Below, one piece after another: positions 43,549 through 51,498 of a stretch of 64,000 nt of DNA. A program made the position numbers and the translations under genes. The notes below the pieces were generated by a model that ran no database searches, was not told the DNA's origin, and worked only from the letters and a program-made list of their open reading frames with translations. Position 1 is the stretch's first letter, and each line of letters begins with the position of its first letter. This DNA is from Alicyclobacillus sp. SO9 (lineage in GTDB: Bacteria; Bacillota; Bacilli; Alicyclobacillales; Alicyclobacillaceae): positions 186,001 to 250,000 of the forward strand of contig NZ_CP066339.1 in the NCBI RefSeq assembly GCF_016406125.1, written 5' to 3'.

Positions 43549-44718
43549 ATGACAAGAAAGCAAGAACAGACCATTGATACGCGACCACTCTCATTTGGAT
43601 GGTTCCTTCGAGGTGCTGCTTATTGTGTTGGCGGTGCCGGATATCTCTTCGGACTCTTTTTGGAACGACATACGCTATTTAGCCTTTTGCTTCTTACAGT
43701 AACCTATGGTAGCTGGATTTTGATTTATCATGCCGGAAGAAGGCGCTCCCATCCCGCGTGGGTCATTGCCTTGTCGTGTCTAGCTTGTGCCTCTTTATTC
43801 GTCCCCACCCAGGCCAGCAATGTCTATTGGCTCCCGATTTTGCCATCAATGACCGCTTGCGTGACGGCGAAAGCTAAACCACGATTGTTCGTTCTACTGA
43901 CTGCAGGTACACTCTGGCTCGCCACAGCCATCGCGTTGACCCTTGTAACCGGGCAGTTGGATTTTGGCAGCCAAGTGATTCTCCTAATCTCCTTTGCCTC
44001 CAACTGGGGCTTGGCTGCGTCCATTAGCAAACTCATGGCGGCCCATGTACAACTTCACGAGTATAGCGCTCAAATTGAGGAACTCTCGGTCGTCCGCGAG
44101 CGCAATCGGATTGCCCGTGATATCCATGATACTCTCGGCCACTCGCTGACATCGCTAGCCGTCCAGCTCGAAACAGCGATGCAGCTCGAAGTGCGCGGCG
44201 ATAGCCGTCTGCATGAGGAATTGCTGGCGGCGCGTCAGGTGACAAAAGCTTGTCTACGAGAAGTCCGTCACTCCGTCGAAGCACTCCGACCCGGAGATGT
44301 CGACGCGCGCTCACTGCACGAGCAATTGCGTAGTCTGGTGTTACAATTTGAAACCACCTGCCCTCAGACGAAGATCACCCTGGATTTCGATGAGTATACG
44401 CACCCTGCGGATCCAGAAGTGGGAGTGGCACTGTATCGCTGTGCGCAGGAGGCACTGACGAATATTCGCAAACATGCGAACGCAACGAAGGTGCTGCTGC
44501 GTCTTTCAACGAGTGGTGGACGAAAGGATCATGTAGAACTGACCGTACTGGACAATGGCCGCGGGTCCACGCCTACGGACGAACACTCAGTGTCCGGGTT
44601 CGGATTGCTGGGCATGGGTGAGCGCATTACACCGCTAGGCGGCACATTGCGGGCCGGTCCTGAATCCGGACACGGATGGCGCGTCGAAGCGGTACTACCA
44701 CGGAACATTCGAGAGTAA
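43549..44718 (+). CDS. NarL-type sensor histidine kinase (HisKA_3)
   Basis: A 389-residue kinase of the LiaS/DesK branch: four to five TM helices in the first 165 residues with almost no extracytoplasmic loop, then the dimerisation box RNRIARDIHDTLGHSLTSLA with the phospho-His, and a HATPase_c domain (QEALTNIRKHANA, DNGRGS, GFGLLGMGERI). Kinases of this build often sense membrane state or antibiotics through the membrane itself. It pairs with the regulator starting 62 bases downstream. The stimulus is unknown. Confidence 0.9.
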   Translation: MTRKQEQTIDTRPLSFGWFLRGAAYCVGGAGYLFGLFLERHTLFSLLLLTVTYGSWILIYHAGRRRSHPAWVIALSCLACASLFVPTQASNVYWLPILPSMTACVTAKAKPRLFVLLTAGTLWLATAIALTLVTGQLDFGSQVILLISFASNWGLAASISKLMAAHVQLHEYSAQIEELSVVRERNRIARDIHDTLGHSLTSLAVQLETAMQLEVRGDSRLHEELLAARQVTKACLREVRHSVEALRPGDVDARSLHEQLRSLVLQFETTCPQTKITLDFDEYTHPADPEVGVALYRCAQEALTNIRKHANATKVLLRLSTSGGRKDHVELTVLDNGRGSTPTDEHSVSGFGLLGMGERITPLGGTLRAGPESGHGWRVEAVLPRNIRE

Positions 44719-44780
44719 GCAGCTGTCATTGCAAAAGAGTACACAAAGGAGTACACATAGATTTGGAGGAAGGTCTAGTC

Positions 44781-45476
44781 GTGGAAGAGCCTATCCGCGT
44801 GATGATTGTCGATGATCAGCGCCTGCTGCGCGAAGGTTTTCGCAAGCTGATTGAGCTGGAACCCAATCTGGAGGTGAGCGGCGTCGCTGGGAACGGCGAG
44901 GAAGCACTGAGAACGGTCGAAAACCTCCAAGCAGATGGAATCGCCCCTGATGTTGTACTGATGGATGTGCGCATGCCGCATATGGATGGTATTGCCGCGA
45001 CACGGGTCTTCAGAGAGCGTTGGCCCGAGATCCGCATTGTTATCCTTACTACATTTGACGATAGGGAACTTATCCAGGCTGGTTTACAAGCTGGAGCGCT
45101 GGGCTATGTGCTTAAAGATATCACTGCGGACCAGCTCGCAACGGCGATTCAAGTGGTGGCACAAGGCCAGGTCCTCCTGCATCCTAGCGTCGCAAGCAAG
45201 GTTGTTGCCTCGTTTTCTTCTACATCCACCGAGTCTACGGTAACCAATGCGGTCACCGGGGAATCCGTCGATGGGAGCGAAGTAGCTTCACTGACGGAAC
45301 GCGAACGGGAGATTCTTGCCTTGCTGGCAGGTGGAGCCTCCAATCGCGAGATCAGTGAGAATCTCTACATAGCGAGTGGTACCGTTAAGAATCACATGAG
45401 TAATATCCTGAGTAAGTTAGGTGTGCGCGATCGGACACAGGCAGCCTTGAAAGCAAAGGAACTTGGCTTATTGTAA
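44781..45476 (+). CDS. NarL/LuxR-family response regulator
   Basis: A 231-residue regulator: receiver domain with DDQ, phospho-acceptor Asp in VVLMDVRMPHMDG, Thr in ILTTFDD and Lys in GYVLKD; then a Ser/Thr/Val-rich linker and a LuxR HTH (LTEREREILALLAGGASNREISENLYIASGTVKNH). The GTG at 44781 starts at the first receiver strand (EEPIRVMIVDD) with GGAGGAAGG upstream; a longer frame to 44676 overlaps the kinase gene and is rejected. Cognate partner of the kinase before it. Confidence 0.93.
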   Translation: MEEPIRVMIVDDQRLLREGFRKLIELEPNLEVSGVAGNGEEALRTVENLQADGIAPDVVLMDVRMPHMDGIAATRVFRERWPEIRIVILTTFDDRELIQAGLQAGALGYVLKDITADQLATAIQVVAQGQVLLHPSVASKVVASFSSTSTESTVTNAVTGESVDGSEVASLTEREREILALLAGGASNREISENLYIASGTVKNHMSNILSKLGVRDRTQAALKAKELGLL

Positions 45477-45492
45477 CAAAAACTCGTTGACA

Positions 45493-45520
45493 AAGGAGAC
45501 CTTCTGCCGAAAGGCTCCTT
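45493..45520 (+). terminator. Hairpin after the response regulator
   Basis: Imperfect stem AAAGGAGACCTT with AAAGGCTCCTT soon after the stop; no strong T-tract. Weak terminator candidate. Confidence 0.4.
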
Positions 45521-45594
45521 ACGTTCAATGTGGCAATCACTTTCTGGGGAGCTCGCTTAAGGGGGGGTTCGCTTAAGGGGTGGGGGAGTTCGCT

Positions 45595-45835
45595 TAAGGA
45601 TCCTTTTGCTCCCTATTACGATGCGGGCCAGCCAATAGTGATCGATGCGATCACTATCACCAGCCGGCTTCTACAATAGGGATCCCGTTGCGCCTTATTA
45701 CCTACGCTCCACCTTGCCCCTCTCTGCGGTAGTGATCATTTCGCTCCCTAATGTCTCGGGTGGGGTGGCAATAGGGATCATTGGGATCACAATTGCATCG
45801 CCCTTTGCCAAATAGGGATCATTCGAGGCACTAAT
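45595..45835 (-). repeat. Six-dyad element, copy F (reverse)
   Basis: Dyad centres at 45605, 45646, 45687, 45740, 45782 and 45823 (steps 41, 41, 53, 42, 41), the same steps as copy D. Confidence 0.88.
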
Positions 45836-46096
45836 CGGCTCGACGACGGAGCCGGGGCCCGCCCTTCAGGCACTAACTGGCTCGCTGCCGGAGCCCGGGC
45901 CCATCCCGGCAGCCATTCCGTCAGCATCAGACGGCGCGATCGACGAAGAAGATACGCGGTAAAGTTCCTTTTATACGACTTATACCACCGGATTCCCATT
46001 GCGCACCATAATATGATGAATTTGGTTCAAAATAAGATGGTACCACTCATGCAGGATCCCGGTTCAAACCACTGCGTTCGCAATCATCCACTCGCT

Positions 46097-46339
46097 TAAG
46101 GATCCTTTTGCTCCCTATCACGATGCTCACCAAGGGATTAGGATCATCGCGATCACTATTCCAATAGGCCGCCTGAAAATAGGGATCCCGTCGCTCACTA
46201 TTCCCAACGTCCCACCGTGTGCATCCCCATGTTAGTGCCCATTTATGACACTAAGGTTTTGCGCAAGTTGCATTAGGGATCATTGCGATCACTATCGCAT
46301 TATCACTTCGACGAATAGGGATCTTTCCAGGCACTAACT
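46097..46339 (-). repeat. Six-dyad element, copy G (reverse)
   Basis: Dyad centres at 46107, 46148, 46190, 46243, 46284 and 46326 (steps 41, 42, 53, 41, 42). It differs from copy E in several spacer and linker positions, yet the spacing is retained. Confidence 0.88.
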
Positions 46340-46483
46340 GCCGCACTGCCTTACTGCTCCACTGACCCAGCCTGGCAGCGTCATCAGCATCCAGTTGAGC
46401 CACTCACTGGCTTAAAATGGAGAGATGACGCTATGATTCTTCTCTAAGGAACATCGGAAACAGCCTTGTGTTCGGTAACTCAC

Positions 46484-46744
46484 TTATTTGCTTTCTATCG
46501 CTTCATGGGCTCTGTGTTCGTCTTCAACACGCACGTAGATTTCATATTGCGATTGCTTACGGCCCAATCCCGCCTCACGAGGCGACGAACCATAAGTCCC
46601 CTTTATCTTTGTCTTGTGGAAAATTCCTGCTGCTCTTAGTTTACCGTTTATTTTCATACAGTCCTTATCATTTAATGCGATACGAATGAGAGTGTATTTT
46701 CGCCGAAGATAGAAGCAAAATTCACAACAACACCTCCTCTTCAT
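46484..46744 (-). CDS. Small conserved-type protein, DUF2007-like
   Basis: An 86-residue frame whose core YTLIRIALNDKD..KINGKLRAAGI and C-terminus YEIYVRVEDEHRAHEAI resemble small Firmicutes proteins of the DUF2007 'putative signal transducing' type. The N-terminus is doubtful: no ribosome site precedes the ATG, while a GAGGAGG lies inside codons 2-4 and is placed for a GTG in another frame (NFASIFG..). A single-base indel near the first ten codons would join that start to this frame, so the gene may be frameshifted or misread there. Confidence 0.5.
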   Translation of the reverse strand: MKRRCCCEFCFYLRRKYTLIRIALNDKDCMKINGKLRAAGIFHKTKIKGTYGSSPREAGLGRKQSQYEIYVRVEDEHRAHEAIESK

Positions 46745-46817
46745 TCTGCAGAGTATTTTTTAAGCCACCCGCAAGAATCGCTAAGAGTCATAGCATCGTA
46801 ACAGTTGAACCAAACTC

Positions 46818-47840
46818 TCAGCCCCGAATACTGTCCATTATGGCTTGTACCCGAACGGCATCTTCAAGACTTGGCAAATGAGCGCTGGATTCTCCTGCAA
46901 TCGATTTTGCCAGGTCGGTGTACAAGTGCCACTGTGCGTGAACGTATCCCTGGATTTCGGCGGGGAACTCAGACGCGTCCATGGTTTTTTCAAGGAAGAC
47001 CGGACCGAAGTCTGGTGAAGTGGTTGTCGCAATTTGAATTTGATGTCCTTGGATTCTCAGAGTTCCTTGTTCACCGACGATCTCGATATACGGAGGACGC
47101 CCGACACTCGCAATCGTACAATTCACTGCACATGTGACTTCGTTACGAAAGATACAGATAAACGAAAAGCTGTCATCGGCGGTCGTAGGGACCCAGTCAG
47201 TTCCACTTTTGCGCAGGGGTACATGATTCATCGTAATTCCTGTGACTGATGCTGCTTCCCCAAACCAATGACACAGCGCATCAATGATATGAGAACCTAT
47301 TGCCCCCAACATACCGCCGCCTTGTTCCTTCTGCGAATCCCAACCGGCATTAAATTCTTGAATTCTTCCCCATAGTTGCCACACCTCTGACCAGTTTACG
47401 TGTAGAATTCTGCCCAATTGCTCTTCTTTCAGAATTCGTTTCACAGCTAGACGTTCAGGGAGATATCTCCATTCAAAATTCATTGACGCTACACGGTCCG
47501 TTAATTTAGCCGCCTGCTCCATCGTCTCAGCTTCAGAGAGATTTAATGCAGGGGGCTTCTCACATAACACATGTAATCCAGCCGACAGCGCACTCAAAGT
47601 CATGACCTTATGATCAGAGGGTCTCGTTGCAAAAACAACGCATTCAATCGATGCTTCTGCTAACATCTGTCTCCAGTCATCAAACGCGTCGGGTATGTGC
47701 AACATAGAGGCTGCTTGCGATGCTCTCTCAGGACGCTGACTCGCAATCGCCACTAAATCAAAATCCGGGTGTCGTTGTAGTATCGGTGCATGCACCTGTG
47801 CTCCAAATCCAGTGCCGACAATACCAATACGAATGGACAC
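46818..47840 (-). CDS. Gfo/Idh/MocA-family oxidoreductase
   Basis: A 340-residue NAD(P)-dependent dehydrogenase. IGIVGTGFGAQVHAP is the Rossmann motif, CEKPPALN the EKP motif with the catalytic Lys, and GGGMLGAIGSHIIDALCHWFG supplies the His of the substrate site. It oxidises or reduces a sugar or cyclitol; specificity is unknown and no sugar operon surrounds it. The GTG at 47838-47840 lies 7 bases after GGAGGA. Confidence 0.9.
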   Translation of the reverse strand: MSIRIGIVGTGFGAQVHAPILQRHPDFDLVAIASQRPERASQAASMLHIPDAFDDWRQMLAEASIECVVFATRPSDHKVMTLSALSAGLHVLCEKPPALNLSEAETMEQAAKLTDRVASMNFEWRYLPERLAVKRILKEEQLGRILHVNWSEVWQLWGRIQEFNAGWDSQKEQGGGMLGAIGSHIIDALCHWFGEAASVTGITMNHVPLRKSGTDWVPTTADDSFSFICIFRNEVTCAVNCTIASVGRPPYIEIVGEQGTLRIQGHQIQIATTTSPDFGPVFLEKTMDASEFPAEIQGYVHAQWHLYTDLAKSIAGESSAHLPSLEDAVRVQAIMDSIRG

Positions 47841-47979
47841 AACGTCTCCTCCAAATGAATAGATTCAGTCCAGCCCTCTGTCACATAGCTGCCATACAAT
47901 AATAGGAATGACGGAAGTATAATATTGTATATTTACATGTATACTATAGGGAATCCTTCTCGGAACAACAGCTTTAGCT

Positions 47980-48606
47980 TCAATAGAGCCGATTTTTATA
48001 ACTATCCTCAAGCGAATTTGCCACTTGCTTGGTATCCATGCCTGGCAATTTGGCGTGATCGGCCAACATCTTCGGTACATTCGGAAGTTCGTTGGCGTGG
48101 GGCCAAGATTCGGGATCCCATACTTTCGAACGCTTAAAAGCTTTTGCGCAATGAATAAAACACTCTTCCACCGTTACGCCAATCCCAAGAATAGGGACAT
48201 GTCCGTGTGATTCCATGCTTATGAGTAAGTCCTTATCTCGAACGAGGCGCGCAGAGCCATTGACCCGCAATGTTTCCTCCAGACCTGGAATCATAAATAT
48301 CAGCCCGATGTGTGGGTTGGATAAGATATTTCTCATGGAGTCAATTTTTCTATTTCCCGGTCTCTCAGGAATAATCAAGTGCGTGTCATCTAGCACATAA
48401 ACAGAGCCCGCAGAATCGCCTCTGGGTGAAACATCACACCGTCCATTATTGTCCGCTGTTGATAATAGCAATAATGGTGATCTCGAAATGAATCCACGAC
48501 AATGTTCATCAAGGTGAGGAATTACCTTATTTTGTACTAGATCACTAGGATAACCAATGAGTGAGCGCAATTCTTCTTCCGTCGAAACGCCGCTGGTAAA
48601 GTCCAT
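47980..48606 (-). CDS. PPOX-type FMN flavoprotein, MSMEG_1061-like
   Basis: A 208-residue split-barrel flavin protein of the pyridoxamine-phosphate-oxidase fold. LLLLSTADNNGRCDVSPRGD is the FMN-binding start and LIIPERPGNRKIDSMRNILSNPHIGLIF the next conserved segment. Length and motifs match the MSMEG_1061 subgroup, whose reactions are poorly known. GAAAGGGG lies 8 bases before the ATG. It stands upstream of the Gfo/Idh/MocA gene in the same direction with a 139-base gap. Confidence 0.85.
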   Translation of the reverse strand: MDFTSGVSTEEELRSLIGYPSDLVQNKVIPHLDEHCRGFISRSPLLLLSTADNNGRCDVSPRGDSAGSVYVLDDTHLIIPERPGNRKIDSMRNILSNPHIGLIFMIPGLEETLRVNGSARLVRDKDLLISMESHGHVPILGIGVTVEECFIHCAKAFKRSKVWDPESWPHANELPNVPKMLADHAKLPGMDTKQVANSLEDSYKNRLY

Positions 48607-48923
48607 TTTGAATCCCCTTTCGTCAACTTCAGCTTTCCTGCGCTCTCAGTGTTTCGGATAGCAATCATTGTACGACTCCTATGCAAATGATGTTTACTGA
48701 TTTCGCATTGTTCTGTTTAATAGGTATAGAGCCGTAGACCGCTCATAAATATCTGATTACCGTCGAATAGCGAATCGGAGTATGGTGGTATTGGGGGAGC
48801 TGAGTGCATGGATGTTGAAATTCACCCACACGCTACATCATCTCGCAGCTCTGAAGACTGTAAGAATCTGGCTTATTTAGCGAGTGTTTTCATCCGGGTT
48901 TGAAATGCGGAAGTGTGTAAGTC
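48607..48923. other. Intergenic region without recognised signal
   Basis: Divergent upstream region of the flavoprotein and a small membrane protein gene. It must hold two promoters, but I see no element good enough to place. Confidence 0.4.
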
Positions 48924-49139
48924 ATGAATCGAGTAGAGAGAAGCAACTTTCCAATTCAGGGCTTTATGTCGTTAATACTGTCTCTTGCCTTTGCATTTGT
49001 GTGCTTTCTGATGTATTCGGTGATGGTCGCAGGGTTCCTGCCTTTTACTGCTTTTGAATTGACATCATTTGTTTTCATAGCAATTCCGATGACGGTTGGG
49101 ATAATTGGATTACTTCGTGAGAAGACAAAGAGTCTGTAA
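48924..49139 (+). CDS. Small two-helix membrane protein
   Basis: A 71-residue protein with two hydrophobic helices (SLILSLAFAFVCFLMYSVMV and FVFIAIPMTVGIIGLL) and a basic C-terminus (REKTKSL). GGAAGTG is about 8 bases before the ATG. Composition and topology look real; the family is not recognised. It is convergent with the 33-residue peptide gene that follows. Confidence 0.55.
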   Translation: MNRVERSNFPIQGFMSLILSLAFAFVCFLMYSVMVAGFLPFTAFELTSFVFIAIPMTVGIIGLLREKTKSL

Positions 49140-49243
49140 ATTATTGATATATTTATTTCCTCGCTGGCTGTTGTGTGGCTTGTGCTGCTAATTGCCACCT
49201 AGGGCATGTAATAAGCAAGTATTTGCCGCATTGTGGCGTTCCG

Positions 49244-49268
49244 AATAAAAAAGGACCCGAAGGTCCTT
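49244..49268 (-). terminator. Terminator for a minus-strand small gene
   Basis: Read on the minus strand: AAGGACC-TTCG-GGTCCTT followed by TTTTATT. A textbook stem with a stable UUCG loop, 15 bases after the stop of the small membrane peptide gene. Confidence 0.9.
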
Positions 49269-49282
49269 TGATGTATCCTATG

Positions 49283-49384
49283 TCACTGGCCAAACTTCGA
49301 TCTAATCCGGCTTGTCGCAACCCTAATTCCATTAAAGAGAACAATGCCGGATAGGATTGCTGCAAACGCCATGATTATCTGCAT
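49283..49384 (-). CDS. 33-residue single-helix membrane peptide
   Basis: Reading from ATG at 49382-49384 gives MQIIMAFAAILSGIVLFNG, then IRVATSRIRSKFGQ and TGA. It is one TM helix followed by a basic tail (Arg/Arg/Arg/Lys). GGAG is 12 bases upstream of this ATG and about 24 before a second in-frame ATG at 49372, so the ribosome site is not strong. The tightly placed terminator supports a dedicated short transcript. Such peptides can act as membrane-complex regulators or toxins; no antitoxin RNA was identified. Confidence 0.55.
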   Translation of the reverse strand: MQIIMAFAAILSGIVLFNGIRVATSRIRSKFGQ

Positions 49385-49614
49385 CTTCCTATCACGCTCC
49401 AATGTTCTGTTCTAGCAGATGCCCCACCTTCGCATACTGCCGTTGATGACCACAGATGTCATCTCGCCTGTCCATCATTATGCCCAACGGATATTGCGTG
49501 CATGTTAACAAAGATTGTTGTTTGTGTGAAGAGAACTGAGATCTTCTCTATTGGTTTGTGGTATATACTTACATAAGACGATTACGACAAGAGAGAATGC
49601 AGGGGGAGGAGCCA

Positions 49615-50242
49615 TTGAGTAACGATTTCACAATCGGGCATATCCTCCATGACCGGGCTGCTAGTTTTTACTGGTCGGGAACGGGATGGACTTCCATAAA
49701 GTCGTTCTATAATGGGGCTGCGAAATACCGTTTAGACAGCGGCACCAGAATTATCGACCCACATCGTTATTTATTGCTTAACGACCAGCAACCGTATTCT
49801 CTTGAAATCGATTCGCCTACCCAAGTTGAGTCACTTCATGCAGTCTGTGCTATTGCTTCATTCTGATGTTATGTCACGCATGAACAAAATTACATCCCTG
49901 CGGGCTAGCACTCGTGAAGAATTGTACAGGCGGGTTTCGATAGCCAATGAGGTCATTCTGGATCACTTTCGAGATCCCGTTTCCTTAGAGCAGCTGTCAA
50001 AGGCAGCCATGCTGTCTGTAAACCATTTGATCCGTAACTATAAGCTTGTTTATGGAGTCACTCCCCACCAACACATGATTTTCTTGCGTCTGCTGGAGGC
50101 AGAGCGATTGTTGCAGAAATCCGCATTGCCTGTTTCCGAAATCTGCTCTCGTATCGGTTTTGAGAGCCTTGGTTCATTTATCACCATTTTTCATCGAGTG
50201 AAGGGTGTCTCTCCCCAACAATTTCGGAAACAAAGTAAGTGA
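49615..50242 (+). pseudogene. AraC-family regulator with internal deletion and frameshift
   Basis: The first part, from a TTG at 49615 (5 bases after GGGGGAGGA), gives an AraC-type ligand-binding start ending SLEIDSPTQVES, then runs out of frame to a stop at 49866. A second frame, shifted and overlapping, continues HFMQSVLLLHSDVMSRMNK, then STREELYRRVSIANEVI and an HTH_18 domain (SLEQLSKAAMLSVNHLIRNYK, ICSRIGFESLGSFITIFHRV) to 50242. Intact relatives have roughly 80-100 more residues at the junction, so a deletion removed them and shifted the frame. The DNA-binding half might still be made. Confidence 0.75.
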
Positions 50243-50313
50243 TTTTCGAGAAGACAACGTCACGGAAAACACGTACGATTTCATTATCGTCAAGGACTTA
50301 AGGGGGCCGTTAG

Positions 50314-50694
50314 ATGAGAATCGTGCGTAACATTGGACAGGTTTCCATTAGTGTGCAGGATTTACAAAGAGCCATTGCCTTTTATCGGGATGTTTTGGGA
50401 CTCGAATACATTTGGGAAACTGGCGGAATGGCTTTTTTTCAATGCGGAGAAGTACGATTGATGCTTACTGTACCTGAGGGTGAGGACACTCCTTCTGGTG
50501 ACCAGACATCGGTCATTTATTACAATGTTGACGATATTAATGAAACTTACAATCATCTCGTTTCGCAGGGAGTTGTGTTTAAAGGAGAACCGCACGAAAT
50601 AGGGAAGCTGGGTGACCGGTCAATACTGATGGCCTTTCTCAACGACACTGAAGGCAATTTGATGGCAATTCAAGCTGAAGTGCCAATTAACTAG
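50314..50694 (+). CDS. VOC-family protein (glyoxalase/dioxygenase fold)
   Basis: A 126-residue vicinal-oxygen-chelate protein: SVQDLQRAIAFYRDVLGLEY is the usual first beta-alpha module and FLNDTEGNLMAIQAEV the last with the metal-ligand Glu region. It may bind a metal and act on a small aldehyde, antibiotic or aromatic compound; that is not resolvable. It lies 71 bases after the decayed AraC gene, which probably regulated it. Confidence 0.85.
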   Translation: MRIVRNIGQVSISVQDLQRAIAFYRDVLGLEYIWETGGMAFFQCGEVRLMLTVPEGEDTPSGDQTSVIYYNVDDINETYNHLVSQGVVFKGEPHEIGKLGDRSILMAFLNDTEGNLMAIQAEVPIN

Positions 50695-50849
50695 ACAAGT
50701 GCCACTTGTTCCTTCATCGGTTTCTGCCTGGGTCCGATACTTGGGCGAGGTGCTTGGGTGCGATGCTTGGGTGCCGGTACTGCGTCCGTTGAACAGGCTG
50801 CCTCCAATGGGGAGCAGCCTGACCATCCATACACAGTAATCCTCTCAGG

Positions 50850-51323
50850 CTATTTTTGTTCTGAAAAGTAATGGGTGAAGTGATGAGCCTTATCCCGTAC
50901 AAACCTATTTCTCTTATAAAATGCCTGAGCTCTGGTGTTTTCCGGGGTCGTTTCAAGTATGACTCCCTTGGAGCTGCGTTCATGTGCAAAGTGGAGAACG
51001 TGGTGTAGCAGGAGCCGTCCAACCCCTTGTCCTCTGGTCGTTTCCGTGACGTACAAGTCATTCAGTATCCATAGATTCTCCAGTGTGACAGATGAGAATG
51101 ACGGATAAAGTTGAGCAAAGCCCGTGACAGCGCGGATGGCGCTTTGTTCGTCACTCCGTTCATCATATGCATAGAAGATAACGGAGTCCGCAGACATCAT
51201 CCGGTCTTTGAGAAATTCCATAGAGGCACTCACATCAGATTTCCCGCCAAAATGACTTCGATATGCATTAAAAATGGCTGCAAGCTGGTCGGCGTCTTCT
51301 AACACTGCTTGCCTGATTTCCAT
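50850..51323 (-). CDS. GNAT-family N-acetyltransferase
   Basis: A 157-residue acetyltransferase. EIRQAVLEDADQLAAIFNAY is the typical first strand and helix, DLYVTETTRGQGVGRLLLHHV contains the acetyl-CoA-binding R-x-x-G-x-G loop, and LETTPENTRAQAFYKRNRF the C-terminal motif. Substrate unknown. The ATG at 51321-51323 is 8 bases after GGAG; two starts further upstream overlap that site. Confidence 0.88.
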   Translation of the reverse strand: MEIRQAVLEDADQLAAIFNAYRSHFGGKSDVSASMEFLKDRMMSADSVIFYAYDERSDEQSAIRAVTGFAQLYPSFSSVTLENLWILNDLYVTETTRGQGVGRLLLHHVLHFAHERSSKGVILETTPENTRAQAFYKRNRFVRDKAHHFTHYFSEQK

Positions 51324-51498
51324 TTGCATCACTCCTCTCGTTCATATCCTTATAGCCATTGTATCGATAAATCCCTATGAGCGGGTTACTGTCCCCGTAA
51401 ATTCGTCGTAGTATTATAAGGAATCGAAGCTAGGTTTGATTAAATCTGCGTTGAAGTAAGAGTATCATTTCCAATTCGTCAATGCGGGGGATGGACAG

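Larger units (their letters stand above)
45594..46405. repeat. Long direct repeat, right copy (elements F and G)
   Basis: Partner of 41885-42699. Together they bracket a 2.9-kb segment with the membrane protein, kinase and regulator genes. Divergence is a few percent by eye, with element F closer to D, and G to E. The stretch 46406-46483 has no signal. Confidence 0.88.

Noticed and set aside
7271-46339. CRISPR array interpretation of the six-dyad elements
   Set aside because: Repeats are imperfect inverted sites with fixed, non-variable linkers, not identical direct repeats with unique spacers, and no cas genes are nearby.
49153-49365. A 70-codon minus-strand frame
   Set aside because: It reads through the UUCG terminator and overlaps the better supported 33-residue peptide in another frame.
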